From positions 442,501 to 506,500 of the forward strand of contig CAJNDS010001757.1 of assembly GCA_905221605.1 (NCBI GenBank): DNA of 64,000 nucleotides, read 5' to 3'. A program made the translations under genes and the position numbers. The stretch comes from Symbiodinium natans. Lineage: Eukaryota; Sar; Dinophyceae; Suessiales; Symbiodiniaceae. Under the pieces are notes generated by a model, which saw only the letters and a list, made by a program, of their open reading frames with translations, had not been told where the DNA came from and did not search any database. Below, piece by piece: positions 1 through 9,490 of this stretch. Within the stretch, counting starts at the first letter, position 1. Every line of letters begins with the position of its first letter.

Positions 1-429
1 GCCAAGATCCGCACAGCGGCACGAACGCTGCTGACCCAGGAGGAGAAGAGTGAGACCCGTATCTTCCAGGGAGAGGCGCTTCTGCGCCGCATGGTTCGCT
101 TGGGCCTGCTGTTGGAGAGCGAGAAGAAGCTCGATTACGTGCTGGGCCTGACGACGGCCAAGATCATGGAGCGTAGGCTGCAGACCAAGGTCTTCAAGCT
201 GGGCCTTGCCAAGTCCATCCACCATGCACGGACTTTGATCCGTCAGCGTCACATCCGGGTGGGCAAGCAGATCTGTGATATTCCTTCCTTCCTGGTGCGC
301 CTTGACAGTGAGAAGCACATCGACTTCGCCCTGACCTCGCCCTTCGGCGGCGGCCGCCCAGGCCGTGTGCGCCGCAAGATGATGGCCTCCAAGGGCGGAG
401 GCGGCGGCGGAGATGACGAGGAGGACTAA
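1..429 (+). CDS. RPS9: 40S ribosomal protein S9 (uS4), 3' part
   Basis: Component of the small ribosomal subunit; the uS4 family binds 18S rRNA and acts in early subunit assembly and decoding fidelity. The frame is open from base 1, so the N-terminal part (about 50 residues) lies outside the window; 142 residues remain. Recognisable family segments are [32 protein letters not shown], the S4-type RNA-binding stretch around [28 protein letters not shown] and the GGGRPGRV motif, followed by a Gly-rich acidic tail ending DDEED. It is uninterrupted over 429 bases and free of heptamer repeats, unlike every other gene here. An AATAAA sits about 140 bases after the stop, but dinoflagellates do not reliably use that signal. 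Identification is secure. Confidence 0.96.
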   Translation, partial: AKIRTAARTLLTQEEKSETRIFQGEALLRRMVRLGLLLESEKKLDYVLGLTTAKIMERRLQTKVFKLGLAKSIHHARTLIRQRHIRVGKQICDIPSFLVRLDSEKHIDFALTSPFGGGRPGRVRRKMMASKGGGGGGDDEED

Positions 430-888
430 TGTGATCGTCTTCAAACAGCAGGCCGATTTTCATGAGTTGAGCAAGTCATGTGTGAGGAGAAAGCTGTCTG
501 ATTCCTGTGCACGCAGGTGCTGAGCTGCTCTGTGAACGAGGAGAGAGCTGATGGCCGGGTCGCGGAATAAAAAGTGCCAGGTAGTCTTCACCCAAGCAGC
601 GTGCCGACCAGTTGCGCACTCTCAGCAGTGGCGGTGTCGAGGTCTTCTGTAGGCAGAGATATCAAGTCACATGACAGGTATCACTATGCATGCACTGCCG
701 TGGGCGTCTCGTGGCTCGGCCTGTAGGCTGGCAACGCGCATACCACCCAGAATCCTGAACCCCCCGTTGGTACGCTTGTGCCGCGATGGCGTCGCCCCAC
801 ATTTTCCAGACACTGGGCACTGTTCAGGGAAGTTACAAAAGTTCAGTTGCCTTATTGCGTACTGGTGATACCCCCCACATAACCGCTG

Positions 889-1012
889 CTTGAAGGTTCA
901 TGGATAGGTCTAAAGAGGGTTCGAAGTGCCCTGATTAAGGTTATAGTCTAGGTTGCCTCACTTATATTACTGTATATACCCTACTTTATGACTACCCACA
1001 AACCTTCGAGTA
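889..1012 (+). mobile_element. Introner-like element, family I
   Basis: Terminal inverted repeat: CTTGAAGGTTCATGGATAG at the left, CTACCCACAAACCTTCGAG reversed at the right (991-1010), about 120 bp, no coding capacity. Same family as copies at 10303, 53088, 55378, 55674, 58102 and 62675. Non-autonomous MITE-like element of the kind called introners in dinoflagellates. Confidence 0.75.
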
Positions 1013-1017
1013 GACCC

Positions 1018-1125
1018 GAAACCCTAAACCCTAAACCCTAGACCCTAAACCCTAAACCCTAAACCCTAAACCCTAAACCCTAAACCCTAAACCCTAAACC
1101 CTAAACCCTAAACCCTAAACCCTAA
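1018..1125 (-). repeat. Telomere-type array, C strand (CCCTAAA)n
   Basis: About 15 near-perfect copies with one CCCTAGA variant, ending 45 bases before the AG of the first recognised exon of the ATP-grasp-like gene. Confidence 0.95.
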
Positions 1126-1170
1126 AGCTGAGGCTCCTTGACTCCCCTCCCCCCCCCCCCTACCGCCCAG

Positions 1171-4100
1171 GAAAGGGGACCTGGTCGAAGCCTTCTACCG
1201 GATGCCGGCTCCGGAAGACCTGGGCCGAGAGAGGGTGGACCTGATCGGCGACCGCTGGATCCTCTGTGCGGCCCCTGAGCCTGCTTGAGGTTTAGGGTTT
1301 AGGGTTTCGGGTTTCGGGTTTCGGGTTTAGGGTTTAGGGGTTTCAGGGGTTCAGGTGTCAAGGTTCAGTCGGGCAGCTATGAGTAGGGTGACAAGTACCT
1401 TAACTGAGGTTACACTATGGTGTTACCTTCAAAGGGATGAAGGTGTAGAGGGTGTTTGAGAGGCTTTGGAGAGATGAGATTTTGGACTAAGTGGTGTACT
1501 CTTCCCCACCTAGCATTAACCCCTCCCCCCCCGCCCCTACCCCCAATATGAAATACCCCTCCGTAATACTATGATATCGCTACAGTCCGAGTATTCGGGG
1601 GAGGGGAACCAGGGGTCTTTTTTTTTTTTCTCCCTGTGTCTTGCTGGACCCTGCTGTTGGTGGAGGCCCCGGTCCTTGGCAACAACAGGCCCCGCATTGG
1701 CTGGACCCAGCGATGGCTTCCCGCAGTCGTTGTGGAGGTCACGGATGAGTCAGAGGACGGGGGTTTAGGGTTTAGGGCTTAGGGTTGAGGGTTTAGGGTT
1801 TAGGGTTCAGGGTCTAGTGTTTGGGACGCGTCAGAGGACCAGGACGTTCGCTGCCGGTGGGAGCTGCGCCAGTGGTACGACTGGGCGACCGGAGACCAGA
1901 TCGAGGTGACTCTAGGAAGTGCAGTGGTGCTATACCCCCTGGGTTTAGGGTTTAGGGTTTAGGGTTTAGGGTTTAGGGTTTAGAAACCCTAAACCCTAAA
2001 CCCTAAACCCTTTACCCCGTTTTTTTGGGCTCTAACAGAACAACAACCGGGTTCCCTCGCTACGTGAAATGTGGCTACTGGGGGGCCATCGAAGGACTAC
2101 AGACCCCTTGTCGCTGGTGCATGAAGCGGAAGCCCGCACGGTGCGGCGGCGGACTCCGCATGCCTGGAACATTCCAAAGACAAGCGACTGGAGCTCCAAT
2201 GTCTTGTACCCGCGGTGTGGAACCGAAATGGCAGTTGGCGGTTGCGAGGTCGCCGTGTCTTTTATTGTGTTCCAGTGGGGTGCCGCAAAGATTGGGGTGC
2301 AGTACGACTCGCACTCTTGGGGCGCATCTGAAGGCTCCACCGTGTCGAACCGATTCATTCAGAAGTTCTTCCAAGATGCCGTCATCCCCAAGTTTCAGTG
2401 CGACTACGAGGTTCTGACGGTCTTCATCCAGCACAGCGATGAGTTTGCGGGGATCTCTCCTGAGTTCCTTGCCTCCCTTTGCCGCGGGCGTACGATTTGT
2501 GCCCTCTACTTCCTGTGGCCCATCCAGGGCTACCAAAGCTACGGCGAGAAGATCCCCATGCCGGCCGGCTACGTCACCGCGGACCCCTTCTTCCACCTGG
2601 TCTCCCGCATGGAGGCATCCGGGATACCCACGAGGTGCCGGACGTGCTACGCCCAAAAAAGCATTCCTGAAAAAAAAAAAACCCTGTTCCTGGCCGAAGC
2701 TCCTAAGCAACCCTAAGCCCACCCCCTCAGCCCTCCGGTTGCTGTCAGAAAGCTATGCCTTGCCCCCTACCCCTTTCCCCAACCCCCGGAAGCCCCAGTG
2801 AAACCCAAACCCCTCGACCAGCCCTCCCCCAGAACGCTAAATAAACCCTAAACCCTAAAACCCCGCAAATTCGAAACCCTAAACTTGACCCTAAAACCCT
2901 AAACCCTCAAGCCCTAAACCCCAAAAAAACCCCCAAGCCTGGCCCTGGTGCCAGGTGGCCGCACCCCGTGCAGCTTTGGAAGCTTCTGACCTCAAAGGAC
3001 TGGATCTCGCAGCTCTGCAGCTCCTGGCAGTTCCAGATCCCGCTGACCACCCGGATCCTCGGGTTTAGGGTTTTTAGGGTTTGGGGTTTAGGGTTTAGGG
3101 TTTAGGATTTAGGGTTTAGGGGTGTGGATTGAGGGTTCAGGGGCTGAGCGGGTGAGGAAGTCTTTTTGTTTTGAAGAAGAAGGGGCAATCTCGCGCCCTT
3201 TTTTTTGAAGAAGTGGGCACCTTCAGATCCAAGCCCGAGAGCCTGAACCCTGAGATCCCAGCCCAAAGGCCACTACGAAGCTCAAAGCTTCAAGGGTTTA
3301 GGGTTTGGGTTTAGGGTTTAGGGTTTAGGGTTTAGGGTTTAGGGTTTAGCGTTTAGGGTTTAGGGTTTAGGGTTTAGGGTTTAGGCTTTCAGCCCTAAAC
3401 CGACAGACCTGCAGCCCAGGATTTCGAAGGCACTGGTCTTACTGGACCCAGGCGAGGCATTGCCGAAACTCCGTCGTCGGTTTCGGGGCTTCGGGGGATT
3501 TACCTTACATGGTCCCTGTATACCAAGTATATCCCTAAATCCTTCGAATTTCAGCTCGGAGCCCTGAGCTATCAATCCGAAACCCTGAACCTTTAAATTT
3601 AGGGTTTAGGGTTGGGCGTTCGGGTTTAAGGTTTAGGCTTAAAACCCCAAAGTGCAGGGAAGGCCGCGCGGAGTGCACTTGCCGCCCTCCGGGTGTTGCA
3701 GCGGGCACGACAAGAGACCTGGAAGGCCACTCACTCGGATTGGGGAGGCCTGGTGTGCAAAGGGGGCCGGGTTTCGGTTTAGGGTTTAGGGCCGGTTAGG
3801 GTTTAAGGTTTGGGGTTTAGGGTTATGGGTTGAGGGTTTAGGGTTTAGGGTTGGAGGCTTGCAAAGGTTTTTGCAGGGGTTCAATGTTTTCAAGGGCTTC
3901 AAGTGGTTTAAGGGTTTTAGCGGTTTTGAGGGCTTAAGGGCTTTAAATGGCTTTAAAGGGCTCTAAGCGTCTCCAGGGTTTGAGGGTTTGAGGGTTTGAG
4001 GGTTTGAGGGTTTGAAGGTTTGAAGGTTTGAGGGTTTGAGGGTTGTTGTACATACAAGAAGGGAGTTTAGGGATTTAGGGTTCAGGGTTAGAGGAATTTG

Positions 4101-7100
4101 TCCCACGTTTGGTGCTTACGCTCTCAATGGCCTCAGCTGCCAAGCCACAAGAGAGTCGGTCACAGGGTTTGACCCCAGACCCTGAACCCTCAACCCTAAA
4201 CCGCCACAAATCGGTTTCCAGTGATGGGGCCCTACCGAACCATGGTGCCCTGAAGACTGGACAGCTCAGTTTCAGGGATACAGCCCTTTACCCTCAACCC
4301 GAAATCCTTAACCCGAAACCCACAAGATTGGACATCTACTGGCTGGTTCTTAGTAGGGAATGAGGGTTTGAGGTACCCTTGAGAATCCCTTAAAGGGTTT
4401 TCGGGTGCTAATTCCCTGATTCCCCACTCAGAACCAGGGGGACTAAGGAGATGGGGAAGCTGCGCTCGTTGTGAAGCTCGGCTACAGCTACGAGGCTGCG
4501 GACGTTCGAATGGTCAAGGCCGAAGCAGCTCTGGCAGAGGCGATGCTGGGTTGCGGTCAAGGAACTTGCGTTAAGCCGCTGTAGTAAAGAAAGCTTATTG
4601 TTACCTGTACACCTAGTTCTTATGGTAACTGAGTTCGCTATGCTGCATATTACACGTTTCTCAGTCTCCTGAGTTTGAGTTCCTAGACAGCCGCCCAGGA
4701 TGTATTGCTTGGTAACGCAGCCAAACTACACCAATGACTGCGTCTACGTACAGGAGCGCGTGCGCACGGTGCACCTTGAGGCACGGGGGCCTTCGTGCTC
4801 TCAGCGTCGATTTGGGGCTTAGGGTTTAGGATTCAGGGTTGGGATGTTCCCCCTTATACTAACACTCCTGAATCGGCATTATAGTTATACTAAGGACTGT
4901 TCGCATAAGGGGGGGAACATCCCAAATTCAGGGCACAAAAGAGGCCTTGGCTTTAGGCTGTAGGGGGATTGAGGTGCACACCTGGGAGGCCCGGTGCTTC
5001 GTTCTGAATGGCGAAGTCGTGAATGCGCTGTTCACGAGGTTTGCCAGGGTTGACTGCAACGGCTATGTCCGAGACTACGAGAAGAGCTCAAGCAGCAAGG
5101 CGCAGGAAGACTCTGTGCTGAGTTCTGAATCCCTCCCAAATGTTTCTAACTTTTAGGCTCCTTACTGTAGTTTCTAGCCCTAAACCCTAAACCCCAAACC
5201 CCAAATCCCATCCCCTTCGCCAGCTTCGAGTCCTAAGAGCCAGTTTTCAAGCCGAGGACTGGCTCTTCGACGACGCCGCTGCGTTCGAGGATGCCAGGTC
5301 GCAGATGAAGCGCCTCTGCCACCTCTGGCATTTGTGGCCACTGGGCTGCTGAAAAGACGCGGTTGGGATAGGGTTTTGGGGGTTTAGGGTTTAGGGCTTT
5401 GGGTTTTGGGTTTTGGGTTTGGGCAGTTGGCGACGAGGGTGACACCGTAGGGCTAGGAGTAAGCTTTCATCATCGTGTGGGCACTAGATGCTGAATTTGT
5501 TCGAGTAGTGCCGGGGTGCTTTTCCGTTTAGGGTTACAGGTTTATAGGGATTGAAGATTGGCTCCCGAAGTACTTTGTATGTTTTTTCGGTCTTTGCATT
5601 TTTTGGGGTCTGGGTTTCCTAATGAAATATGAAGGAAATGCAGGTTTTCCGATTACGGTGCAGAGGAAATACCCCCGCATTTTGAGAGGAAACCAAGGGC
5701 CACAAAAATGCAAAACGAAAAAGGGTGGTTCAAGGTTGAGGGCTTCGGGTTTCAGAGCTCGGCACCCGATGCGGTGGTAGCACCTTGCCGCGGATGCGAG
5801 GGGGCCGAAGTTCGGGTTTCTTCAGGGTTTAGGGTTTTGGGGGGTCACCGCATGTCGCATGTGTGCCGGCAAGCAGCCAAATAATTGCTAGCTTGCGACA
5901 TACCCAAGCAACTCACACGTGCAGAGCTCCAACCCTGAACCCCAGACCCGAAAGCCCTGAACATTATCCTAGCCCTCCCAAAACCCAAAACCCTAAACCC
6001 TAAACCCTAAAACCCGAAGCCCTAAAACCCTAACCCTAAAACCTAAAATCTCAACCCTAAAACCCCAAAATCCTCAACCCTAAAAACCCTAAACCCTACA
6101 ACCCTAAAACCCTAAAACCCTAAACCCTAAAACCCTAAACCCTAAAACCCTAAACCCAAAAACCCTAAAACCCTCAACCCGAAAATCCTAAAATCACAGC
6201 CCTCAAACCCTAAAATTCTTAAAATCACAACGCTCAACCCTAAATTCCTAAAATCCTCAACGATCCTTGTCTTCGCAGAGGCTCCTGGCGCAGTCCGCTG
6301 AGCCCACGGTCTCGGTTCGAATCGACTTCCTGGTGGAGCGCGTGGCTGGGCTGAGCTTTATGGCTTAGGGCTTAGGGGTTTAGGGTTTTTAGGGTTGAGG
6401 GTTTAGGGTTTAGGGTTTAGGGTACCATTCTAAGGATGCAATGCTTGTGTACGACATGTCCGCAAGACAGACTATGGTAGCTCAAGTTTAAGTTCCTTAA
6501 GCCCATAAGCCCGAAGCTTTAAACCCTAAACCTGAAGCCAAAGACCTAAACCCTACTTACTAAGCTGCTAAGCAGCAACCCAGTCTAAACCATCCTGAAC
6601 CCTTAGACCTAAATCTTATACCCTCCTTCGACTGTAAACCCTAAACCCTAAACCCCAAACCCCAAACCCCAAACCCTAAACCCTAAACCCTAAATCCTGA
6701 GACAACACAACTCAGGTGGCGCCTGGCAAGGCAGAGGTTTGGACTTGTGAGGTCGGGGAGCAGGGGTGCCCTGGAGGCAAATTGCGGGTTTGGGGTTTGG
6801 GGTTTAGGGTTTAGGGCTTAGGGGTTTAGAGGTTTCGAGGGTTCATGGGGTTTAAGGGTTTAGAGGCTTAGGGTTCAGGGGTTCAGGGGTTTAGTTTAGG
6901 GGTTTAGGGGTTTGGGGGTTTGGGGGTTTAGGGGTTTGGGGGCTTAGGGTTTAGGGCTTAAAGGTTTTGGGTTTAGAGTCGCCTGTTGGGTCCCCAAACG
7001 CGAGCTCCTTCTTACATAAGGTGCCCACAAGAGCACAAGAGGAGCCTAACAGCCATGCATGTAAGAAGGTTCTGATACTTAAGCTGAGCTGAACTTGAGC

Positions 7101-7805
7101 CCCTTGGACCCTGCACGCTAACCTTTGGGGTAGGTTAGTTTGAGCTTCTTCACAGCAACTCAAGGCTAAGGGTGCTTGGAGGTGGGAAAACTCTTGACTT
7201 TGATGACTGGTGCAAATCCACACAAGAACGGCGAACCCCCGGACCGAGACCTTAAACCCCCTAACAACCCGAAACCTTCAACCCTAAACCCCTAAACCTT
7301 AAACCATAAACGTTCCCTAAACCCCGAACCCTAAGCCCCTAAGCCCTGAAGCCCCTACTAGTATCTATTGGAAAGCCCTTAAGCCCCTAAGCCCCCACTA
7401 GTAAGCCCCTAAGCCCCAAAGCCCCAAAGCCCCAAAGCCCCTAAGCCCCTAAGCCCCTAAACCTTAAACGTTTCCCAAATCCTTAAATCCCTGAATCCCT
7501 AAAACCCTACTCCCTAAAACCCTAAGCCTAAACCCTAAACCCTAAACCCTAAACCCTAAACCCTAAACCCTAAACCCTAAACCCTAAACCCTAAACCCTA
7601 AACCCTAAACCCTAAACCCTAAACCCTAAACCCTAAACCCTAAACCCTAAACCCTAAACCCTAAACCCTAAACCCTAAACCCTAAACCCTAAACCCTAAA
7701 CCCTAAACCCTAAACCCTAAACCCTAGAGCCCTTATCCCTACAGGTACAGCATGGAAGGCATTGACCCAGCCATGGTCTTCAAGGCTGTAGTTGACACCG
7801 TGTGA
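1171..7805 (+). CDS. ATP-grasp-like protein, at least 13 exons
   Basis: Exons (~ approximate): 1171-1270, 1666-1755, 1837-1926, 2039-2634, 2955-~3053, 3657-~3760, 4448-~4555, 4699-4768, 4974-5105, 5257-~5343, 6279-6341, 6716-6765, 7745-7805 (TGA). Most junctions keep frame across GT-AG, GC-AG or GA-AG introns, for example PTR|WPHP at 2634/2955 and VER|VAPGK at 6341/6716. The C-terminal half has the ATP-grasp order: VKLGYSYEAADV (lysine strand), VYVQERV (hinge-type V-Q-E), WEARCFVLNGEVV, then VRIDFLVE and EVWTCEVGEQGYS, which resemble the Mg-binding D...E..E stretch. I recall similar multi-exon proteins in Symbiodiniaceae; the substrate is unknown. Other carboxylate-amine ligase folds are possible. 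The start is not identified. Each intron carries heptamer repeats or an introner. Gene: high confidence; ATP-grasp assignment: moderate. Confidence 0.8.
1756..1836 (+). repeat. 81-nt intron made of G-strand heptamers with a flanking duplication
   Basis: Almost entirely TTTAGGG variants. The 10-mer GTCAGAGGAC occurs at 1749-1758 and 1830-1839. Splicing GAG|GA..AG|GAC removes one copy and joins TDESED to QDVRC in frame. Confidence 0.8.
1927..2038 (+). repeat. 112-nt hairpin intron: TTTAGGG arm then CCCTAAA arm
   Basis: GT...AG intron in which about six G-strand heptamers (1941-1983) are followed at once by about four C-strand heptamers (1984-2011), then a T-rich stretch and CTAACAG. The flanking exons are in phase. 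Confidence 0.85.
2840..2935 (-). repeat. Degenerate CCCTAAA array in intron 2635-2954
   Basis: C-strand heptamers with CCCTAAAA variants before the exon that begins TGGCCGCACC. This intron has no clear G arm. Confidence 0.8.
3061..3395 (+). repeat. TTTAGGG arrays following an exon
   Basis: Two G-strand blocks (3061-3118 and 3296-3385) at the start of the intron after exon LTTR. Between them are AG-rich sequence and short poly-T runs, with no exon recognised. Confidence 0.9.
4347..4438 (+). mobile_element. Introner-like element, family IV
   Basis: Starts TGGTTCTTAGTAGGGAATGA and ends in the inverse ATTCCCTGATTCCCCACTCAGAACCA region; about 92 bp. Related copies at 21198, 53980 and 56046. Confidence 0.6.
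4840..4924 (+). mobile_element. Introner-like element, family II, inside intron 4769-4973
   Basis: Left end GGGATGTTCCCCCTTATAC, right end CGCATAAGGGGGGGAACATC, inverted; 85 bp. It occupies the middle of a 205-nt GT-AG intron whose ends carry the direct repeat GGTGCAC (4768-4774 and 4973-4979). Confidence 0.8.
5966..6260 (-). repeat. Degenerate CCCTAAA/CCCTAAAA array
   Basis: About 300 bp of mixed 7- and 8-mers of C-strand type directly before the exon at 6279. Confidence 0.9.
7250..7726 (-). repeat. C-strand arrays before the last exon of the ATP-grasp-like gene
   Basis: Degenerate CCCTAAG/CCCCTAAG units (7250-7525), with CTAGTA spacers, lead into about 28 perfect CCCTAAA copies (7527-7726) just before the exon at 7745. 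Confidence 0.95.
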
Positions 7806-7973
7806 GGAAGAGGCCATATGGGTGGGCTTTGCAAAAGGGTTTAGGGTTTGGGGTTTAGGGTTTAGGGTTTAGGGTTAGGGTTTGGGTTCAGGGTTTGGGG
7901 TTTAGGGTCTAGGGTTAAGGGAGTAGGGGTTTCAATCAGGCCCTCAACCCCAAACGGCTCAGCAACAGCCAGC

Positions 7974-8340
7974 ATGGGAAAATGCCCGCCTCCTGTGCCC
8001 TTTCGGACTGTTGCGCCAGGTGTACGACGCGTGATGAAGCACAAGTACGCGCCCTTCCTACTGCGCAAGCAGGCGCATGGAGAGTGTGCAAAGGCTTCGG
8101 ACAAGCCCTATGCCCTACACCCTGAACCCTAATGAAGAGGGCTGTCGCAGGGCTGCCTTTCCCTAAGCCCTGGACCCCCAAGCCCTCAATCCCTCAACCC
8201 CTACTCTTCAGAACCAGACACAGAAGAAGCGCGCCCCTGTGCATGATGCTGGCAGGAGCTGCCAATGGCCAAGGAGGAGAAGTGAGCCACGGCCCCATGG
8301 GCCCAAAACAACTTTGGAGTTGCAAGTTGGGGCATAGAGG
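7974..8340 (+). CDS. Possible small basic protein, two exons
   Basis: Not recognised. ATG at 7974 opens MGKCPPPVPFRTVAPGVRRV and continues through YAPFLLRKQ to GECAK. A GC donor after AAG and the AG before AACCAGACAC (about 8212) would join it in frame to NQTQKKRAPVHDAG and on to a stop near 8338. G-strand heptamers precede and follow it, as for other exons. The deduced protein is about 80 residues, basic, with no known motif. It could equally be a fragment of a gene extending into 8455-9235. Confidence 0.3.
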
Positions 8341-9490
8341 GTTGAGGGTTTAGGGTTTAGGGTTGAGGGTGTAGGGAGTAGGAGTTTAGAGTTTGGGGTT
8401 TAGGGTTTAGGGTTAGGGTTTAGGGTTTCGGTTTTAGGGACTTTTGGACTTTCCCAGAGTAGCCCTGAAAAAGCGTGGAGAATATGCAGGGGGGGCCCAA
8501 GATTGAGGCATTTCCAGCAGAGGTTGAAACCTTTCAAGAGGGCGACAGAGCCGAATTAGAGTCCGAACACCCTGGAGCGGATCCTGAGGCGCGATTGGCG
8601 CGCAGATCTGCTTGCACTGAGAAGGGGCTGAGAAGGGGGGGGGAGAGCGAGGTAGCCCAAAGATGTTGTCATGCTGGCGAAGCCTCGTCCTCTGCGCCGT
8701 AGGACCGACGGCCCATCGGATCCCGTGTGCAACGCAGTGGCTCCAGCATGAGATCCCCGAAGCCCCCGAACCTCAGTCTGGGTGACCACGGTAAAACTAA
8801 AACACCATCATGTCGCCGGAGTCCGCCGGAGACACTCGCACAGGGGATCAAAAAGGCTTGATAGGGGTTGTGCGGAGATGTGTGCCGATCTTGGTTGATT
8901 ACTGGCGCCGTGCTGTGCAGCTTGCGGGATCGTCGCGAATGACCTGGGATCTAGTGAGTAAGTTGGGTGTTTCCGTGCTTTCACTTCTCAGGCTGGACAT
9001 GGGCAGGTGTGAGTTTGCACGAAGATTCCTGGCCGACATCCTCGCGCTCATTCTGAGGTCCATGTTCGGAAGGGTCCACAAGGAAACGCTCCCTTCCGTC
9101 TGCCATGGTGAGCCGGTATGGCGGGTGCTAGGCGGAAAGCATGCGAGCAATGAGTGCGAGGGAGATGAGCCTTCGTTGCTGGGGCTCAGAATGAACCCGG
9201 GATGTGAGAAATTGCAGGAGGAGAACAATGCATAGAAAGCCGAATTCAGAGACAATGACCACAGAATGGTGCACCAGCTTGAAGGTCTGAACCAGGGGAT
9301 TCGAAGGCGTGCATGCAGCCATGGTCTTGACGTTTACCTTGCGTTCTAATCTGGTCACTTTTTCGGTTTCAGGGTTTGCTGTTAGGGAGAGCGCTTCGCA
9401 AGAGAAGCTATCCTAAACCCTAAACCCTGAACGCTAAACCATAAACCCTAAACCCTGTGCCATGTCGGCTCAAAACGCCTCCTTTTAGTC
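8341..9490 (+). other. Repeat-poor stretch with an unrecognised 141-codon frame
   Basis: After short G-strand repeats (8341-8425) there are about 900 bases almost free of heptamers. An ATG at 8810 opens a frame to 9235 with hydrophobic segments (GVVRRCVPILVDYWRR; ADILALILRSMFG); an opposite-strand frame overlaps it at 8899-9255. Neither has a recognisable motif. It may be UTR or spacer between genes. C-strand repeats at 9415-9455 precede the next start. Confidence 0.3.

Larger units (their letters stand above)
430..1170. other. Spacer between RPS9 and the ATP-grasp-like gene
   Basis: No convincing exon. It holds the RPS9 3' flank, a family I introner (889-1012) and a C-strand heptamer array (1018-1125) directly before the first recognised exon of the next gene. 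Because introner plus C-array normally mark an intron here, an unseen 5' exon of the next gene may lie in 600-880. Confidence 0.5.

Noticed and set aside
2075-2722. 215-codon frame on the minus strand
   Set aside because: Shadow of the well-supported exon 2039-2634, whose + frame joins both neighbours in phase.
8899-9358. Minus-strand frames of 76-118 codons
   Set aside because: No motif, overlap a plus frame of similar quality, and every supported gene in the window is on the plus strand.
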